DNA of 64,000 bases, taken from positions 3,457,246 to 3,521,245 of the forward strand of contig CM055111.1 of assembly GCA_029204225.1 (NCBI GenBank), in the 5' to 3' direction. Every line of letters starts with the position of its first letter. The stretch's first letter is position 1. Source of the DNA: Diphasiastrum complanatum (lineage: Eukaryota > Streptophyta > Lycopodiopsida > Lycopodiales > Lycopodiaceae). The notes beneath the pieces were generated by a model, which saw nothing but the letters and a program-made list of their open reading frames with translations, had not been told where the DNA came from and did no database searches. Both the position numbers and the translations under genes were made by a program. This document shows positions 44,273 to 55,585 of this stretch, in pieces.

Positions 44273-45390
44273 GATGTTTATGCTACCCATGTTGTGCAGG
44301 TTGTAGTTGCAGCCCAACACCAAGTCAATGTGGTTTGCCAGACCATTAGCCAATTGGAAAACTAGCACGTCATCGAGCTCCAAGAGTGTGACGATTGGGG
44401 ATGCATCAAAAAGATGATTATTGGGGATGTTTATGCTACCCATGTTGTGCAGGCTATAGTTGCAGCCCAACACCAAGTCAATGTGATTTGCCAGACCATG
44501 AGCCAATTCGAAAACTAGCGCATCACTGAGCTCCAAGAGCATGACGATTGGGGATGCATCAAAAAGATGATCTCCAGGCGAAGGCCGACATTGTTGACTA
44601 GCTGACTCAACAGATGAATGACGTTGAGGACGTTAATAAAAAACTTCAGCAAGAAAATAAAAAAATTCAAAAAATTAATAAAGAGAAGGACGTGGACATT
44701 GAGAAGCTCCGCACTCATATCAATAAACTCGAAGTGTCTCTGGCTACTGAGCACAAGCTATCCCAAGCCTATTTTGACTCTGGCCATGTATTGCAGACCA
44801 GCTATGGGCCTCCCAACGAGACTATTTGGCCCTCCAACAACAACTGGATATCCTAAAAAATAAGCCTAATGAGCAAGCCATCCAGACTATTATCACCCAA
44901 CAGATCAACTATGGCTAGCAGCAAGTCGATGGCCTGAAGAGAAATGTCGCATCGTTGAATTTCTTTCTTCGATCGTCCGAGACTCTCAGGGACACCAAAG
45001 ATGCCCAAATTGAAATCAACTCCCCATCTAGTACATCTCATCAATACAAGAGGGTGGAGCATTATAAGGTACAATATACTCAATTAAAATCCAATATTGG
45101 TGTCTTAAAAGATAATTATGAATCAGCACTCCAAAAATGCGCTTGAGATCTCAAATCTTCGGGCCAAATATGCAGAATCAGCCGAGGAGATTACAACTCT
45201 AGAGCAAATGGTTGATGTCAAGGACCATGCCATGAGGCAATTCACCGAACTAAGCATGGACCCAAACAACAACTTCTCTCTAGAATCGAAACATCACTCC
45301 GTGTTGATCTCGCATCAGATTGGCCTTGATGGAACCAGCCTTTCTGACTTGAGTGCTATTCCATTACAAAACTCGCACATTGAAATATAA
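44271..45390 (+). pseudogene. Coiled-coil protein gene fragment, unknown function
   Basis: Pieces in shifting frames form one theme: two 51-residue repeats (44273-44576), then a charged coiled-coil stretch (QQMNDVEDVNKKLQQENKKI, followed by further Lys/Glu heptads to LEVSLATEHKL). KRNVASLNFFLRSSETLRD and HYKVQYTQLKSNIGVLKDNY come next. The end is ISNLRAKYAESAEEITTLEQ to a TAA at 45388-45390. At least two frameshifts and several stops break it. I do not recognise the family. The 3' third (from about 44955) is repeated in inverted orientation at 55144-55585. Confidence 0.55.
44273..44576 (+). repeat. 153-bp in-frame tandem duplication
   Basis: Copies at 44273-44425 and 44426-44576 are nearly identical. 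The period of 153 bases equals 51 codons, so the reading frame is preserved. Each copy encodes DVYATHVVQ, VAAQHQVNV, a shared TAG after QLEN/QFEN, then LQE.DDWGCIKKMI. Confidence 0.88.
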
Positions 45391-45439
45391 TTGTTGTTGA
45401 GGAAGAATGTAAATCTTGATGTGGATTTACGAGTGTCTA

Positions 45440-47366
45440 CATCTCTTGCCCAACTTCTAAATACCGATTGAAAATATTGAGTTTGTCACTATCAACTGCT
45501 CCATAACAAATGCGTAAGTCCATAGTAGCTCAAATGTATCTTATAACTATGATAAGAGCTTTCCAATGTGTAAGGCTAGGATTGGTCATAAACTGACTTA
45601 AGGTACGGACTGCTAAAGCTATGTCTGATCTAGTACAGATTATTGCGTACATAAGAGATCCTATTATCGAATGATAAGGAAACCCACACATCTGCTCCGT
45701 CTCTTCGATTGTCTAAGGACATTGGTCTCTCGACAATTTGAGTCCCGGATCTTAGATCGATACTATTGCTAAAAAGCAGCGTGTCGTCCACATACAAAGT
45801 GATAATAATAAAAGAATGATGCACTCTCCGGGATATTAGAATTTGAAGTGCTTGGTTTATAGTCGTGATCGATAAGAAAGGTGTTGATTCTCTGAAAACC
45901 ATGCTCTAGTAGATTGCTTCAAGCCATAAAGTGCTCTGTGGAGTTTGCATACATGGTTCTTTCTGCCTTCGATAATATAACCTTTAGGCTATATCATGAA
46001 GATATCTTCTTCGACTCCATTAAGATAGGTTGCTTGTACATCCATTTGATGTATCTCTAGATCGGCTACAACAACAAATAAAAATAGAAGTCTGATCGAT
46101 AAATTCTTTACTACTGGACTGAAAGTCTCAATGTAGTTGACATTATGTATCTGCGAAAATACTCTCGCAACAAGTCGAGCTTTTCTTTGATCGATGCTTC
46201 CATCAGCCTTGTATTTGATTTTGAATATCCATTTGCAATCAACTACATTTGGGCCTGACAGACAATTCGACAATAGTCCAAGTCTGGTTCTTGATGAGAG
46301 ATGAATATTCTGTATCCATAGCTTCTTTCCAAAGATTGGAATCGGGCTGACTAAGTGCCTCTTCGATAGTAGTCGGCTCTTGAACAAGATAAGTTGTAGA
46401 TTTGTCGATATACCTTATAGGTGGTCTGCGATCTCTTGTTGACCTTCTAGGAGATGGGGTGAAGTTGATTATTTTCATTTTGTTGTAGTTGTTGAGCTGC
46501 AACATCTTCTTCAGATTTGTTGTTGATAAGCTGTTCTTCTAAAGTAGATGAGCTAATATCAGTCGACTTGGGAACATAAATGTTTAATATTCTGGGAATG
46601 TCATATAGGTCCAACTGTATGAGCTTTACTCTTTCCTTTGAGGTCGATGAACTGATCTTCAATGAAGACGATATCCCAACTTGTGAATATCTTCGACTTG
46701 ACAAGATCATACAACCTATAAGCTTTATCTATAGTAGTGTAACTGATGAAAATTGATTTGATACTATGGAGGTCGAGCTTCTTCTTGATATCTGGCAGTA
46801 TCTGGGCATAAGCGATACATCCAAAAACGCATAGGTTTGATGATGATGGTTTGGAGCCTATCCAAACTTCCTAAGGCATTTTGTTTGAGAGACCTTTATT
46901 TGGACATCTATTCTAGATATAGCTGCAATGGAAACATCTTTAGCTCATAAGACTTTCACAAGTGTCGCATAAGCAAGCATACACTTGGCCGATTCGACTA
47001 AGGTTCTGTTCTTTCTCTAAGCTAGTCCATTCGACTGAGGCGGATAGGAGGTAATGAATTGTTGCTCAATGTTGTTGTTAAGGTAGTACTCCTTGAATTT
47101 GGTAGTGTAGTCTCCCCCACTGTTGGAGGTCAATGCTTTAATTTTCTTAGCAGTTTCCATTTCTGCATGCTCCTTAAATTGTCGAAGATTTTGAAAGCCT
47201 CCAATTGCTGCTTAACCATAACTATAGGGGGATGCGGGTTGTGACTCAAATCGAGCTCCAACCAAGTCTCAGCTCCTCTTGCTAGAATGTCATCCTGGAC
47301 TCGTCTTTGCATGCCAGTGCCTTGGAGACTATGGTCAGTAACACACTTGAAATGTAACCTTCTCAT
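45440..47366 (-). pseudogene. pol: Copia integrase-RT-RNase H relic in the left arm
   Basis: Reading from 47366 down: the integrase core second half, with SYPPQSNGLA followed by a stop in place of the catalytic Glu. The C-terminal region (about 46700) and linker (SPRRSTRDRRPPIRYIDKST) follow, then RT fingers (VVDCKWIFKIKYKADGSIDQ, RKARLVARVFSQIHNVNYIE) and the first block QMDVQATYLNGV. The palm box lies in a shifted frame as ITLYVDDTLLF. RT/RNase H connection scraps run down to about 45440. The same stop in place of Glu occurs in the right-arm copy, so it predates the duplication. Confidence 0.82.
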
Positions 47367-47419
47367 ATTTTTTAATGAAGTGGGATTTTTCTCAAACTAA
47401 CTCTAATTACCTTCTAGGT

Positions 47420-48374
47420 TTCAATGTTCGATAAAAGTGCCAGTTATAAGGCTGCTTCAAATCTTTTTGATCTGGCACATAGCTGAGGGTCATATCCCAA
47501 GACGCCAGCGGTATGTCGTCGGGACCATTCGTTCCAGAAACTGGTTGTCGTCATATCTGTCATGGCTTATGGTCCTGAGTGTTCCTTGCATGAATGTGAA
47601 TTGGTTGAATTCTTGGGAAATGGACTCTAACCTGTTGGCTAAGTTGGATGGCTTGCTTGGGTGGAAGTTACCTATTTATGGTTGTCTAGTCTGGCATGGT
47701 GCCAGGTTGGCTTCTACTACTCGTGACGAAGCTTTGAGTTGGTTAAGTTTGATGTAAGTTAGACAACTTGATTGGAATGAATATTACTCATTTGTAACGA
47801 AGCTTCGAGTTGGTTGAGTTTGATGTAAGTCAGGCGGCTTGCTTGGAGAAAAGTTACCCATGTCGCTCAAGACCCCTGATCTGGCATGGCGCTAGGTTGG
47901 ATCTCAACATTGGTGCCAGACCTTTGAGTTGGTTAAGTTTGATCTTTGTTGGAGAGTTGGCTACTTGTATGTCGAGTGGGTTCGGACAACAACTGTTGAA
48001 AGTCGAGAAGCTAAGTCGTGGTCCCCAGCTCCATTTGGAATGCCTGCACTACAGGACATGACTTCCAAGTTGCATCTCTGAAGAAAATTCTTGATGAAGA
48101 AACAAGACGTTTCAATTACCAAAGATTTGCTAGCTTTCAGCTCTCAGTTTGACGAAAAGACACGAAGCAAAAATGTTCGCGAACATCTTGACGGAAAGAC
48201 ATGAATGCAAAATTTTTGTGAAAAAAAAATGTTCGTGATACAACAGGAGAAAGTCAGACGACGTGAAAGTCAAACGACTCAAAGCGACACAAAAATCTTC
48301 ACGACACCTTTTGATCTTCACGCTCCAAAGGACCAGGAAGATCATGATCTGATATGATGACATCAGCGGAAGAA
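47420..48374 (+). other. Unrecognised coding-like stretch in the left arm
   Basis: Frames shared with the right arm read FDKSASYKAASNLFDLAH, MAYGPECSLHECE and LATCMSSGFGQQLLKVEKLS. Degenerate internal repeats of about 80-110 bp contain WHGAR and LSWLSLM-like units. Frames are interrupted. I cannot assign a family; it may be a captured host gene fragment or an element-specific ORF. From about 48090 the sequence is a set of GACGAAAAGACACG- and AAAATGTTCG-like short repeats. Confidence 0.35.
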
Positions 48375-49091
48375 CGTTAGGACGTGCCTAACTCACCTCT
48401 CTTGTAATCCATGATTAGTTATAGATTGTTTAATCTATCTAATCATATATGCTACTCTAAATGTATGCAATTACTAGATTATAAAATACATACAGTAGCA
48501 AATAGAAAATATATAGAATAGAAGTCCGCCTGTGAGTGAGACAATTTTATAAGCAGGATCTATTGCGATTCAAGAAGTCTGCTAGTAAGCGAGACACTAC
48601 TCGTGAGAGAACACTATTTTCTCTCACACCAATGTGATGTGTGGGTTTGCCATACAACGCTCGAAATCAAGAGGATCTATAGATGATACTGTAGCTATTA
48701 TGCACATATCGCTCTCAATTTTGTCTGATCTTGAATGAACTACTGTCTGCTATCGCATGTGCATCTCATTCACTTGTTTTATCATTTTTGCACACTGGTT
48801 CAGTTTTGTTGAATGTTGTATTAATCTATAACGTATATTAGCAATGCCTATCTACTTTCTGGAGGATTGTAGGAATGATATAGCAGGCAGTGACCAACAA
48901 TCATATCTGAAATCCATCTAAATTGTTTTCATTTGCGATTAATCTGATTTCACTTTAGCAATGTCAATATGAGAGCTTGGTCAAGTTTTGCTTCGCTTCG
49001 CTTTATTTCGTCTAGTTTCGCTTTGTTTTGTTTTGTTTTGTTTCGTGCCTGATTGATATTTGCAATTTGCGTTCCATTATTATTTTTTGCA
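48375..49091 (+). repeat. LTR (family J), with polypurine tract before and primer site after
   Basis: 717-bp LTR beginning CGTTAGGACGTGCC (TGTTAGGATGTGCC in the right-arm copy) and ending TTTTTTGCA. It is preceded by AGCGGAAGA, a polypurine-like site, and followed by a canonical primer-binding site. It lies opposite in orientation to the copia pol relic to its left. Confidence 0.75.
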
Positions 49092-49095
49092 TCAG

Positions 49096-49107
49096 TGGTA
49101 TCAGAGC
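49096..49107 (+). promoter_or_regulatory. Primer-binding site after the 48375-49091 LTR
   Basis: TGGTATCAGAGC, perfect match to the canonical site, four bases after the LTR end. The following 80 bases match the gag leader of element J (rc of about 630-709). Confidence 0.88.
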
Positions 49108-49759
49108 ACCTGTCATAGTCTGACATAACCGAAAAGCTATCAGATCTAGGAGGCTAAGCATTCAAACAAAGAACCATCAATAAGTTGGGTCATGAAGATC
49201 CGTCGTTTTTGTAGCCATCTATGACCGCAATTGTTGCTTTGCGGTCGTGAGCGGTCATGAACCGTATCGCATACTGACTGCAATCGTTCCCTTTGCAATG
49301 GCCTTCAGTTAGCTACTTCGTGAATTGGTTCCTTTTGGTCTTCGCTAGCATACCGCAATCTTTGACATTGTGGTGGCCTTCGGTTCCTAGCGGTGTCTTG
49401 AGGTGCAGTTTGGTTCCTTCGGTCTTCGCTTGTGGACCGTATGTTGGTGCCTTCCCTGCTAGTGGTTTTCCTTGGCTTCGTTGGTCTTTTCTTGTAGCCG
49501 TAAGGTTGACCCTTGCGGTGCATTGCGGTTGCATTTGGTTTACTTCAATTCCGTAATGGACCGTATACAGGTTTTTACAGTTGTCTGGGGTGCTTTCGTC
49601 GAAGTCATTTGCATTGCGGTTGCGGTGGCTTACAGTTTCTGCCTGTGGGCAGTTCCCGTGTATTTCTGCAGGTAAGGCCTGTTGACTCTTTACGTGTATT
49701 TCTGCAGGTTTTGGTTCATAAACTAGCAATGCTTTGTGGGTAGAAACTTTATGTTTCTT
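49108..49759. other. Leader fragment, then a GC-richer stretch with GCGGT motifs
   Basis: The element J leader match ends near 49185. From about 49200 to 49700 the sequence is richer in G and C and repeats short motifs (TTGCGGT, CCTTCGGT, GGACCGTAT). No protein family is recognised in the open frames. Confidence 0.5.
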
Positions 49760-49988
49760 CATGCTCGAGGGCATGTCCTGGGTTTCGTTAGTAAGTTTGA
49801 ACATGTGTCTATCTAGTTAGATGACACTTGTCAAGCCCATGCAGTTTGGGACTTATACTACATGCATAGTGTTTCTTGTTATTCAATAGCTTTTGTTGTG
49901 TCCCTTTGAGAGCTACGGATGCTTGAGTTATGCTGGTGTGATCTGCATACTGCACTAAATCTTGTATTATCCTTGAGGAATTCCAACA
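49760..49988 (+). repeat. LTR 3' part in module K
   Basis: Ends GAATTCCAACA and is followed directly by a primer-binding site, the normal end of a copia LTR. Its own left end is not defined. Confidence 0.6.
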
Positions 49989-50000
49989 TGGTATTAGAGC
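49989..50000 (+). promoter_or_regulatory. Primer-binding site in module K
   Basis: TGGTATTAGAGC, one change from canonical, next to the LTR end. Confidence 0.82.
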
Positions 50001-50229
50001 TGCAAGATGCTACAAGCGTGCACGATCCAAAAGAGCTGTTCACCAGAAAAGCCAACATCAGAGAAGGAGCCTTTGAAGGACACCATACTGGGATATTGGT
50101 AGTCCAGTTGACAGAAAGTAGTAAAGTTCCTTTGATTTGATCTTCAAGAAAGTAATGGCAAAAGGTTAAAGTAGGAATTCTGAGAGAATTTCGAGATAAA
50201 TTGTAGAAAATTCTAAGGTAAATTGTAGT

Positions 50230-50442
50230 GAATTCTAGGGTAAATTGTAGTAGCTTCAGTAGTGCTTTAGAGGAAAGTAGATATACCCATCCATACCTTG
50301 AGTAGTCATCTATAAAGGTAGTTTGAAAAAAAATATTGTTTGAGGTAGAGAATCCATTATATGGATAGCCATTTGGTGCAACTAGATCTGTAGAGGAGCT
50401 GCACATAACAATGATAGCTAGCCAAATATTTACAAAGAACAA
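50230..50442 (-). pseudogene. Copia integrase fragment in module K
   Basis: The minus strand reads TTFIDDYSRYGWVYLLSSKA, the conserved start of a copia integrase core. It is opposite in orientation to the LTR end and primer site beside it, so the module is rearranged. An almost identical copy is on the plus strand at 62440-62650. Confidence 0.7.
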
Positions 50443-50800
50443 TTGGGTGGAAATCTGAAAAAGTTTTGAAAATTTTAGATTTCGTGGGATGTTGGCAAGT
50501 TTCTCAAAAAAAATGAACCGCTTGTAGTCAATATCGCACCAATGTCTACGCCGTAAATTGTAGTAGCTTCAGTGGTTTTTGAAAAAGAATATTGTTTGAG
50601 GTAGAGAATCCATTATATGGATAGCCATTTGGTGCAACTAGATCTGTAGAGGAGCTACGCATAACAAGGATAGATAGCCAAAATTTATAGAGATAATTGG
50701 GTGGAAATCTGAAAATTTTAGATTTCGTGGGATGTTGGCAAGTTTCTCAAAAAAAATGAACCGCTTGTAGTCAATATCGCACCAATGTCTATGCCGTAAA
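50241..50800. repeat. Tandem duplication within module K
   Basis: Copies at 50241-50552 and 50553-50800 share long identical stretches, for example ATGGATAGCCATTTGGTGCA and TTCGTGGGATGTTGGCAAGT. The second lacks about 60 bases of the first. The module copy at 61-63 kb has a single unit. Confidence 0.85.
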
Positions 50801-51176
50801 AGATTTCGACACGTCGGATTTTGACAGATCTTTTGAACTTGCCTACAAATGGATTCTGACAGCATCCGGTGGTGAGTGCCAAATAATATTTAAGTTGTCT
50901 GTCGAATTTTGACAGTTAATTGTTGCATCAAAAAGTAACATCCATCATAGCAATTACGTGACATTATTATCTACAGAATGGGGAGGAGGAATAGTAGTAT
51001 CTACAAGATTTACAGGATTGTCCAAAATTGGTGTGGTTGTATCTACAATAGCATCGAGGGCCGCATTATTTAGTACATCTTGCTCAAAAGAAGAAGCCTG
51101 CAAATTCATGCACTTTACTTTTTTGGGAGCATCAGTTTTGTTTTTAACAACCCTTTTAGGGGCTTTTTGCTTGCAA

Positions 51177-51287
<111 letters not shown>

Positions 51288-51534
51288 TAAGAAAACCATG
51301 GAGTGATCGTTAATATCTGTAGGTAAGATTTCTTTCACCGTTCACCTCCCTCTAGAAGACCAACTTCTTGAGGAGAAGATCTAGAGCCAAGGATGCCTAG
51401 ATAAGAACCAATAAAAAAAGCCAAGAAATGACCAAAAAGAGAAAAAGCAACAAAGATGAACGTCGCACAAATCTAGGCTATTCCATGAGTAGATCCGAAT
51501 CTAAGATTGAAAACCTTAGCAAGCCTAGATCCCC

Positions 51535-51861
51535 AACAGATGATACTATAGCTATTACGCACATATCACTCTCAATTTTGTCTGATCTTGAATGAACTAC
51601 TGTCTGCTATCGCATGTGTATCTCATTCACTTGTTTTATCATTTTTGCACACTAGTTCAGTTTTGTTGAATGTTGTATTAATCTATAACGTAGATTAGCA
51701 GTGCTTGTCTACTTTCTGGAGGATTGTAGGAATGATTAGTAGGCAGTGACCAACAATCGTATCTGAAATCCATCTAAATTGTTTTCGTTCATGATTAATC
51801 TGATTTCGCTATAGCAATATCAATATCAGAGCTTGTTCAAGTTTTGCTTTGCTTCACTTCT
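51535..51861 (+). repeat. LTR (family J) second half, direct orientation
   Basis: Matches 48658-49030 in the same orientation, including the TCTTGAATGAACTACTGTC region and the TTCGCTTCACTTCTC end. It abuts the inverted first half of the same LTR at 51862, so the LTR here is cut and one half flipped. Confidence 0.8.
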
Positions 51862-52159
51862 CTTGATTTCGAGGGCTGTATGACAGACCCACACAATGCA
51901 TTGGCGTGAGAGAGAATAGTGTTCTCTCACGAGTAGTGTCTCGCTTACTAGCGGACTTCTTGGATCTCTATAGATTCTGCTTACAAAATTGTCTCGCTCA
52001 TAGGCGGACTTCTATTCTGTATATTTTCTATCGACTACTGTATGTATTTTATGCATCTAGTAATTGCATACATTCAGAGTAGCATATCTGATTAGATAGA
52101 TTAAGCAATCTATAACTAATCATGGATTACAAGAGAGGTGAGTTAGGCACATCCTAACA
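51862..52159 (-). repeat. LTR (family J) first half, inverted
   Basis: On the minus strand it starts TGTTAGGATGTGCC at 52159 and matches 48375-48657. The polypurine-like AGCGGAAGAT precedes it (52160-52169 complement). Confidence 0.8.
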
Positions 52160-53160
52160 ATCTTCCGCTAATGTCATCATATCAAATCATGGTTTTTTGT
52201 ACTTCATGGTACTTGGATGATCTTCCTGGTCCTTTGGAGTGTGAAGGTCAAAAGGTGTTGTGAAGATTTTTGTGTCGCTTCGAGTAGTCTGACTTTCATG
52301 TCATCTGACTTTCTCCTGTTGTATCACAAACATTTTTTTTTCACGAACATTTTGCGTTCGTGTCTTTTCGTCAAGATGTTCGCGAACATTTTTGCTTTGT
52401 GTCTTTTCATCAAACTGAGACCTGAAAGCTAGCAAAGCTTTGGTAATAGAAACGTCTTGTTTCTTCATAAAGAATTTTCTTCAGAGATGCAACTTGGAAG
52501 TCACGTCCTGTAGTGCAGGCATTCCAAAAGGAGCCGGGGACCACGACTTAGCTTCTCGACTTTCAACAGTTGTTGTCCAAACCCACTCGACATACAAGTA
52601 GCCAACTCGCCAACAAATATCAGACTTAACCAACTCGAAGGTCTAGCACCAACGTTGAGATCCAGCCTAGCACCATGCCAGATCGGGGGTCCCGAGCGAC
52701 ATGGGTACTTTTCTCCAAGCAAGCCACCTGACTTACATCAAACTCAACCAACTCGAAGCTTCATTACAAATGAGTAATATTCATTCCAAGCAAGTCGTCT
52801 AACTTACATCAAACTTAACCAACTCAAAGCTTCATCACGAGTAGTGGAAGCGAACCTAGCACCATGCCAGACTAGACAACCATAAATAGGTAACTTCCAC
52901 CCAAGCAAGCCATCAAACTTAGCCAACAGGTTAGAGTCCGTTTTCCAAGAGTTCAACAAATTCACATTCATGCAAGGAACACTCAGGACCATAAGCCATG
53001 ACAGATATGGCGACAACCAGTTTCTGGAGCGAATGGTCCCGACGACATACCGCTGGCATCTTGGGATACGACCCTAAGCTATGTGCCAAATCAAAAAGAT
53101 TTGAAGCGGCCTTATAACTGGCACTTTTATCAAACATTGAAACCTAGAAGGTAATTAGAG
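52160..53160 (-). other. Unrecognised coding-like stretch in the right arm
   Basis: Counterpart of 47420-48374. The first frame (53137-52931) is uninterrupted for 68 codons, unlike the left copy, and reads FDKSASYKAASNLFDLAHSL and CRRDHSLQKLVVAISVMAYG. A later piece (52722-52501) reads LATCMSSGFGQQLLKVEKLS. Family unknown. Confidence 0.35.
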
Positions 53161-53296
53161 CTAGTTTGAGAAAAATCCCACTTTATTAAAAAATATGAGA
53201 AGGTTACATTTCAAGTGTGTGACTGACCCTAGTCTCCGGGGCACTGGCATGCAAAGACGAGTGCCAGGACGACATTCTAGCAAGAGGAGCTGAGAT

Positions 53297-55097
53297 TTGG
53301 TTGGAGCTCACTTTGAGTCACAACTCGCATCCCCTATAGTTATGGTTAAGCAGCAATCTGAGGCTTTCAAAATCTTTCGACAATTTAAGAAGCATGCAAA
53401 AATGGAAACTGCTAAGAAAATCAAAGCACTGAGGTCCAACAATGGGGGAGGCTACACTACCAAATTCAAGGAGTACTACCTTAGCAACAACATTGAGAAA
53501 CAGTTCATTACCTCCTATTCGCCTCAGTCGAATGGACTAGCTTAGAGAAAGAACAGAACCTTAGTCGAATCAGCCAAGTGTATGCTTGCTTATGCGACAC
53601 TTCTGAAAGTCTTATGGGCTGAAGATGTTTCCATTGCAGCTATATCCAGAATAGATGTCCGAATAAAGTTCTCTCAGACAAAATGCCTTAGGAAGTTTGG
53701 ATAGGCTCCAAACCATCATTATCAAACCTATGCGTTTTCGGATGTATCGCTTATGCGCAGATACCGCCAGATATCAAGAAGAAGTTTGACTTCCATAGTA
53801 TCAAATATATTTTCATCAGTTACACTACTCCAGATAAAGCTTATAAGCTGTATGATCTTGTCGAGTCGAAGATATTCACAAGTCGAGATATCATCTTCAT
53901 CGAAGATCAGTTCATAGACCTCAAACAGTTGGACCTATATGACATTCCCAGAATATCGAACATTTTTTTTCCCAAGTCGACTGATACTATTGAAGGACCT
54001 AGCTCGTCTACTTCAGAAGAACAGCTTATCAACAACAAAGCTGAAGAAGATGGTGCAGCTACTACAACAAAATGAAAATAATCAACTTCGCCCCATCTCC
54101 TAGAAGTCGACAAGAGATCGCAGACCACCTATAAAGTATATCAACGAATCTACATCTTATCTTGTTCCAATCTTTGGAAAGAAGCTATGGATACAGAATA
54201 TTCATCTCTCATCAAGAACCAGACTTGGACTATTGTCGAATTGTCTGTCAGGCCCAAATGTAGTTGATTGCAAATGGATATTCAAAATCAAATACAAGGC
54301 TGATGGAATCATTGATCAAAGAAAAGCTCGACTTGTTGCGAGAGTATTTTCGCAGATACATAATGTCAACTACATTGAGACTTTCAGTCCAGTAGTAAAG
54401 AATTTATCGATCAGACTTCTATTTTTATTTGTTGTTGTAGCCGATCTAGAGATACATCAAATGGATGTACAAGCAGCCTATCTTAATGGAGTTATCGAAG
54501 AAGATATCTTCATGATATAGCCTAAAGGTTATATTATCGAAGGCAGAAAGAACCATGTATGCAAACTCCACAGAGCACTTTATGGCTTGAAGCAATCTAC
54601 TAGAGCATGGTTTTCAAAGAATCAACACTTTTCTTATCGATCACGACTATAAACCAAGCACTTCAAATTCTAATATCCCAGAGAGTGCATCATTCTTTTA
54701 TTATTATCACTTTGTATGTGGACGACACGTTGCTTTATCGATCTAAGATCCGGGACTCAAATTAGCAATAGTATCGATCTACGACCCGGGACTTAAATTG
54801 TCGAAAGACCAACGTCCTTAGACAATTGAAGAGATGGAGCAGATGCGTGGGTTTCCTTATCATTCGATAATAGGATCTCTTATGTACACAATAATCTGTA
54901 CTAGATCAGACATAGCTTTAGCAGTTCATACCTTAAGTCAGTTTATGACCAATCCTAGTTTTACACATTGTAAAGCTCTTATTATAGTTATAAGATACAT
55001 TCGAGCTACTATGGACTTACGCATTTGTTATGGAGCAGTCGATAGTGACAAACTCAATATTCTCAATCCGTATTTAGAAGTTGGGCAAGAGATGTAG
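53297..55097 (+). pseudogene. pol: Copia integrase-RT-RNase H relic in the right arm
   Basis: Integrase core: KIKALRSNNGGGYTTKFKEY (second Asp now Asn) and SYSPQSNGLA with a stop in place of Glu. RT: VVDCKWIFKIKYKADGIIDQ, QMDVQAAYLNGVIEEDIFM, LHRALYGLKQSTRAWF. The palm box is out of frame near 54711-54730, with a local repeat of the GATCTAAGATCCGGGACTCAAATT type (54744-54800). RNase H connection: YHSIIGSLMYTIICTRSDIA. It is the inverted duplicate of 45440-47366. Confidence 0.82.
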
Positions 55098-55143
55098 ACA
55101 CTCGTAAATCCACATCTGGATTTACATTCTTCCTCAACAACAA

Positions 55144-55585
55144 TTATATTTCAATGTGCGAGTTTTGTAATGGAATAGCACTCAAGTCAGAAAGGCTGGT
55201 TCCATCAAGGCCAATCTGATGTGAGATCAGCACGGAGTGATGTTTCAATTCTAGAGAGAAGTTGTTGCTTGGGTCCATGCTTAGTTCGGTGAATTGCCTC
55301 ATGGCATGGTCCTTGACATCAACCATTTGCTCTAGAGTTGTAATCTCCTCGGCTGATTTCGCATATTTGGCCCGAAGATTTGAGATTTCAAGTGCATTTT
55401 TGGAGTGCTGATTCATAATTATCTTTTAAGACACCAATATTGGATTTTAGTTGAGTATATTGGGCCTTATAATGCTCCGCCCTCTTGTATTGATGAGATG
55501 TATTAGATGGGGAGTTGATTTCAATTTGGGCATCTTTGGTGTCCCTGAGAGTCTCGGACGATCAAAAAAAGGAATTCGACAATCT
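55144..55585 (-). pseudogene. Coiled-coil gene 3' fragment in the right arm
   Basis: Reads ISNLRAKYAKSAEEITTLEQ, VDVKDHAMRQFTELSMDPSN and further, nearly identical to 45118-45390. The upstream part (HYKAQY..., 55416-55585) is in a different frame. Homology to the left arm ends near 55585, inside the gene, so only its 3' third was duplicated. Confidence 0.6.

Larger units (their letters stand above)
44955..48657. repeat. Left arm of a 3.7-kb inverted repeat
   Basis: Matches the reverse complement of 51862-55585 over its whole length. It includes the coiled-coil gene end, a copia pol relic, an unrecognised coding-like stretch and the first part of an LTR. Matching coordinates sum to about 100,520-100,540 throughout, showing collinearity with small indels. 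Confidence 0.87.
51862..55585. repeat. Right arm of the 3.7-kb inverted repeat
   Basis: Reverse complement of 44955-48657. Small differences include an extra stretch (ATGGTTTTTTGTACTTCATG, near 52190-52210) absent from the left arm and different frameshifts in the pol relic. Confidence 0.87.

Noticed and set aside
48375-49091. Reading this LTR and the pol relic at 45440-47366 as one element
   Set aside because: They are in opposite orientations, so the LTR cannot be the terminus of that pol.
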